A stretch of DNA of 7,700 nt from DASZMJ01 sp035551935 (GTDB taxonomy: Bacteria > Planctomycetota > Planctomycetia > Isosphaerales > Isosphaeraceae): positions 1-7,700 of the forward strand of contig DASZMJ010000253.1 in NCBI GenBank assembly GCA_035551935.1, in the 5' to 3' direction. Of the stretch, positions 6,089 to 7,700 are shown piece by piece (position 1 is the stretch's first letter; each line of letters begins with the position of its first letter). The notes beneath the pieces were generated by a model. The model was not told the DNA's origin. It made no database searches and saw only the letters and a list, made by a program, of their open reading frames with translations. A program made the translations under genes and the position numbers.

Positions 6089-6094
6089 TACAAT
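6066..6094 (+). promoter_or_regulatory. Sigma70-type promoter for folE
   Basis: TTGATT (6066-6071) and TACAAT (6089-6094) are separated by the ideal 17 nt. The predicted start near 6101 gives a leader of about 39 nt before the folE ATG at 6140. This is the best-formed plus-strand promoter in the window. Confidence 0.65.
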
Positions 6095-6139
6095 GCGGCG
6101 CGGTTGACGGACGGAACTGATCCAGGGACAACGACTTAC

Positions 6140-6784
6140 ATGGCCAATCCGACCGCCCCCGCGCGGCTCAACGGGATGCTCCAGAACGGCCAGGCCGCGG
6201 ACGACGAGACCGGCGTGGACCTGGACCGCATCCGCCGGGCCGTCCGCGAGATCCTGCTCGCCGTCGGCGAGGACCCCGACCGCGAGGGCCTGAAGCTGAC
6301 TCCTGACCGCGTCGCGCGGATGTACGCCGAGGTCTTCCAGGGGCTCCGCCAGGACCCCCGCGTGCATCTGAGCCCCGAAAAACTGTTCACCGAAAATTAT
6401 GATGAAATCGTCCTCTTGAAGAAGATCGAATTCGCCAGCTTCTGCGAGCACCACCTGCTGCCGTTCACCGGCGAGGCCCACGTGGCCTACCTGCCCAAGG
6501 GGAAGGTCGTCGGGCTGTCGAAAGTGGCCCGGGTCATCGACGTCTTCGCGCGTCGTCCGCAGGTACAGGAGCGGCTCACCGAGCAGGTCGCCGACCTGTT
6601 GATGAGCGAGCTCGACGCCAAGGGGGTCGCGGTGGTGATCGAGGCGAGCCACAGTTGCATGACGGTGCGCGGGGTGTTGAAGTCGAGCAGTTCGTGCGTC
6701 ACCAGCGCCGTCCGCGGCGCCTTCCGCAAGAACATGGCGACCCGCGCCGAGGTCCTCGCCCTCATCAACGGCACGCGGCCTTGA
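6140..6784 (+). CDS. folE: GTP cyclohydrolase I
   Basis: This is a protein of 214 aa, typical for the family. It converts GTP to 7,8-dihydroneopterin triphosphate, the first step of tetrahydrofolate synthesis and also the entry to queuosine. The N-terminal helical part carries REGLKLTPDRVARMY (48-62). The zinc ligands are C102 and H105 in FCEHHLLPF and C173 in HSCMTVRGV. VGLSKVARVIDVFARRPQVQERLT (124-147) is the highly conserved active-site stretch. This is the zinc-dependent type IA enzyme; no residue is missing. The start at 6140 is the first ATG after the promoter; a TTG at 6104 lies almost on the predicted transcript start and is less likely. The segment around residues 79-98 uses more A/T codons than its neighbours. 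The next gene begins 29 nt after the stop with its own GAGG site, so both may share a transcript. Confidence 0.96.
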   Translation: MANPTAPARLNGMLQNGQAADDETGVDLDRIRRAVREILLAVGEDPDREGLKLTPDRVARMYAEVFQGLRQDPRVHLSPEKLFTENYDEIVLLKKIEFASFCEHHLLPFTGEAHVAYLPKGKVVGLSKVARVIDVFARRPQVQERLTEQVADLLMSELDAKGVAVVIEASHSCMTVRGVLKSSSSCVTSAVRGAFRKNMATRAEVLALINGTRP

Positions 6785-6813
6785 TCCTTCGGGTGTACTG
6801 ATCGAGGCCGGGC

Positions 6814-7563
6814 ATGCCGCAGCCGACGCCCTTGCTGGCCGACTTCGCCCTCCGGCTGGCTGGGGGGCTGGCGATCTTGCTCCTCGTGACGCGCCGGCGG
6901 GCCGTGCCGCCGGCCTTCTTCCGGACGCATTGCCAGATCGTCCTCGCCCTGCTCGTGCTGGCGGCGCTCGACCTGGGGCGGCTGGGGGCGTCGCGGCCGG
7001 TCGAGGCCGGGGTGGTCGCGGCGGCGGTGGTCGCCTACCTCGCGTCGGCCTGCTGGGGCCTGGGATTGCCGAGGCTCGGCGTGCCGGCGACGTCGATGGT
7101 CGCGGCGGTGGTCTCGGCGCTGCTGATCGTCGCCTCGCGCCGCCCGACGGCCGAAGGCTGGGCGATCCACGCCGCCGGGCGGCTGGCCTCGGCCTTCCTG
7201 CTCGGCGCGACGCTCTCGGCGATGTTGCTGGGGCACCACTACCTGACGGCGCCGTCGATGACGATCGACCCGTTGCGCCGCTATGTCCTCTGCATGGCGA
7301 TCGGCCTGGCCGTCCGCGTCGCGATCGAGGTCGTCGGGCTCGGCGCGCGTGGGGGGACGACGACGGTCGAGCCGATGTTCCTGGCGATGCGCTGGGGGAT
7401 GGGCTTCGCCGGTCCGGCCCTGGCGATGTTCCTGGCGTGGAGGACGGTCGTCATCCGCTCGACGCAATCGGCCACCGGCATCCTCTACATCGCCTTCGCC
7501 TTCGTCCTCTTCGGCGAGATCTCGGCGATGGTCCTGGCGCGCGGCGGCGGGGTCGTCTCCTGA
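6814..7563 (+). CDS. Multi-pass membrane protein of unknown function
   Basis: This is a protein of 249 aa, strongly hydrophobic, with about eight predicted membrane helices (roughly residues 8-25, 40-54, 65-85, 92-108, 120-140, 155-175, 187-208 and 218-242). Basic residues cluster in RRR (27-29), RR (109-110) and RR near 155. Polar landmarks inside or next to helices are H39 in RTHCQIVLALL, H119, and LGHHYLTAPSM (139-149), which may mark a cofactor- or metal-related site. I do not recognise the family, and no transporter signature is visible. GAGG (6804-6807) sits 6 nt before the ATG. It follows folE by 29 nt without an obvious terminator or promoter, so it is probably co-transcribed. The inner membrane location is well supported by composition; any function is unknown. 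Confidence 0.8.
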   Translation: MPQPTPLLADFALRLAGGLAILLLVTRRRAVPPAFFRTHCQIVLALLVLAALDLGRLGASRPVEAGVVAAAVVAYLASACWGLGLPRLGVPATSMVAAVVSALLIVASRRPTAEGWAIHAAGRLASAFLLGATLSAMLLGHHYLTAPSMTIDPLRRYVLCMAIGLAVRVAIEVVGLGARGGTTTVEPMFLAMRWGMGFAGPALAMFLAWRTVVIRSTQSATGILYIAFAFVLFGEISAMVLARGGGVVS

Positions 7564-7594
7564 TTCACAAGCCCGCTGATGCTGTCCGGTTCGT

Positions 7595-7626
7595 AGGAGG
7601 AGGAGGCGACCCAACCACCCCCTCCG
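7595..7626 (+). promoter_or_regulatory. Purine-rich AGGAGGAGGAGG tract upstream of the last gene
   Basis: The tract at 7595-7606 is an ideal anti-Shine-Dalgarno match but lies 27 nt from the ATG at 7634. A C-rich stretch, CCCCCTCC (about 7618-7625), between them could pair with it and hold it in a small hairpin. It could dampen translation of the downstream gene; this is inference. Confidence 0.3.
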
Positions 7627-7633
7627 ACCCCGC

Positions 7634-7700
7634 ATGACCGTGATCCGCATCCAACTGACCGGCGCCGAGGCCGAGAGCCTCGAACGGGCCTTCCGACAGG
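7634..7700 (+). CDS. Start of a gene cut by the window edge, possibly an IS630-type transposase
   Basis: Only the first 22 codons fit in the window: MTVIRIQLTGAEAESLERAF and two more residues. The pattern 'short strand, LT-AEAESLE-AFR' resembles the beginning of winged-helix IS630-type transposases that I remember from planctomycetes, in which a helix-turn-helix region follows. Other DNA-binding or small proteins could start the same way. No terminal inverted repeat can be identified, because only one edge of any element would be visible. Confidence 0.4.
   Translation, partial: MTVIRIQLTGAEAESLERAFRQ

Noticed and set aside
6104..6139. Upstream TTG start for folE adding 12 residues
   Set aside because: It falls almost on the predicted transcript start and would leave no room for a ribosome site. 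The ATG at 6140 is more plausible.
6487..7650. A 387-codon minus-strand frame opposite folE and the membrane protein
   Set aside because: Its translation is low-complexity (Arg, Gly, Asp, His rich) with no motif, and it opposes two genes with good start sites. It is a GC-bias shadow.

Overview
The window is very GC-rich (strong G/C preference at third codon positions, long antisense shadow reading frames) and looks like a planctomycete chromosome, probably of the Isosphaeraceae type. The reasons are the codon bias, a repeat-type secreted protein at the left edge, a divergent QueC-like protein of a kind I associate with planctomycetes, and a possible IS630-type start at the right edge. This placement is inference from style and remembered families, not a database match.

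Layout, left to right. (1) The 3' end of a large beta-rich secreted or surface protein (+) runs convergently into a 2,4-diaminopentanoate dehydrogenase-like oxidoreductase (-). A strong AT-flanked hairpin lies between them and probably terminates both. (2) A short divergent control region (1924-2070) carries a good minus-strand promoter for the oxidoreductase and a -10-like TACAAT for a plus-strand pair: a class I SAM methyltransferase followed 10 nt later by a QueC-like PP-loop enzyme. (3) QueC converges on a pteridine-reductase-like short-chain dehydrogenase (-). The junction is a 90-bp element with perfect 30-bp inverted arms built of degenerate 7-bp units. Both genes end inside it, so both proteins finish with the same residues (Ser-Ala-Glu-Cys). 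The dehydrogenase is the second gene of a tight minus-strand operon behind endonuclease III (nth). (4) A second divergent region (5176-5361) separates nth from a stand-alone Lon N-terminal-domain protein. Then come folE (GTP cyclohydrolase I), with its own clear sigma70-type promoter overlapped by an inverted repeat, and a multi-pass membrane protein of unknown function. (5) The right edge holds the first 18 codons of another gene, possibly an IS630-type transposase.

Functional theme: three genes touch pterin/deazaguanine chemistry. FolE makes dihydroneopterin triphosphate, the common precursor of folate and of queuosine. The QueC-like protein resembles the enzyme that makes preQ0, and the dehydrogenase has pteridine-reductase-like features. 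They are not in one operon, so a link is suggestive only. No CRISPR array, rRNA or tRNA was seen. The most unusual object is the heptamer-built inverted repeat at 3626-3715. I do not see a complete new multigene system; the rest is mostly ordinary chromosomal content with a few divergent family members.
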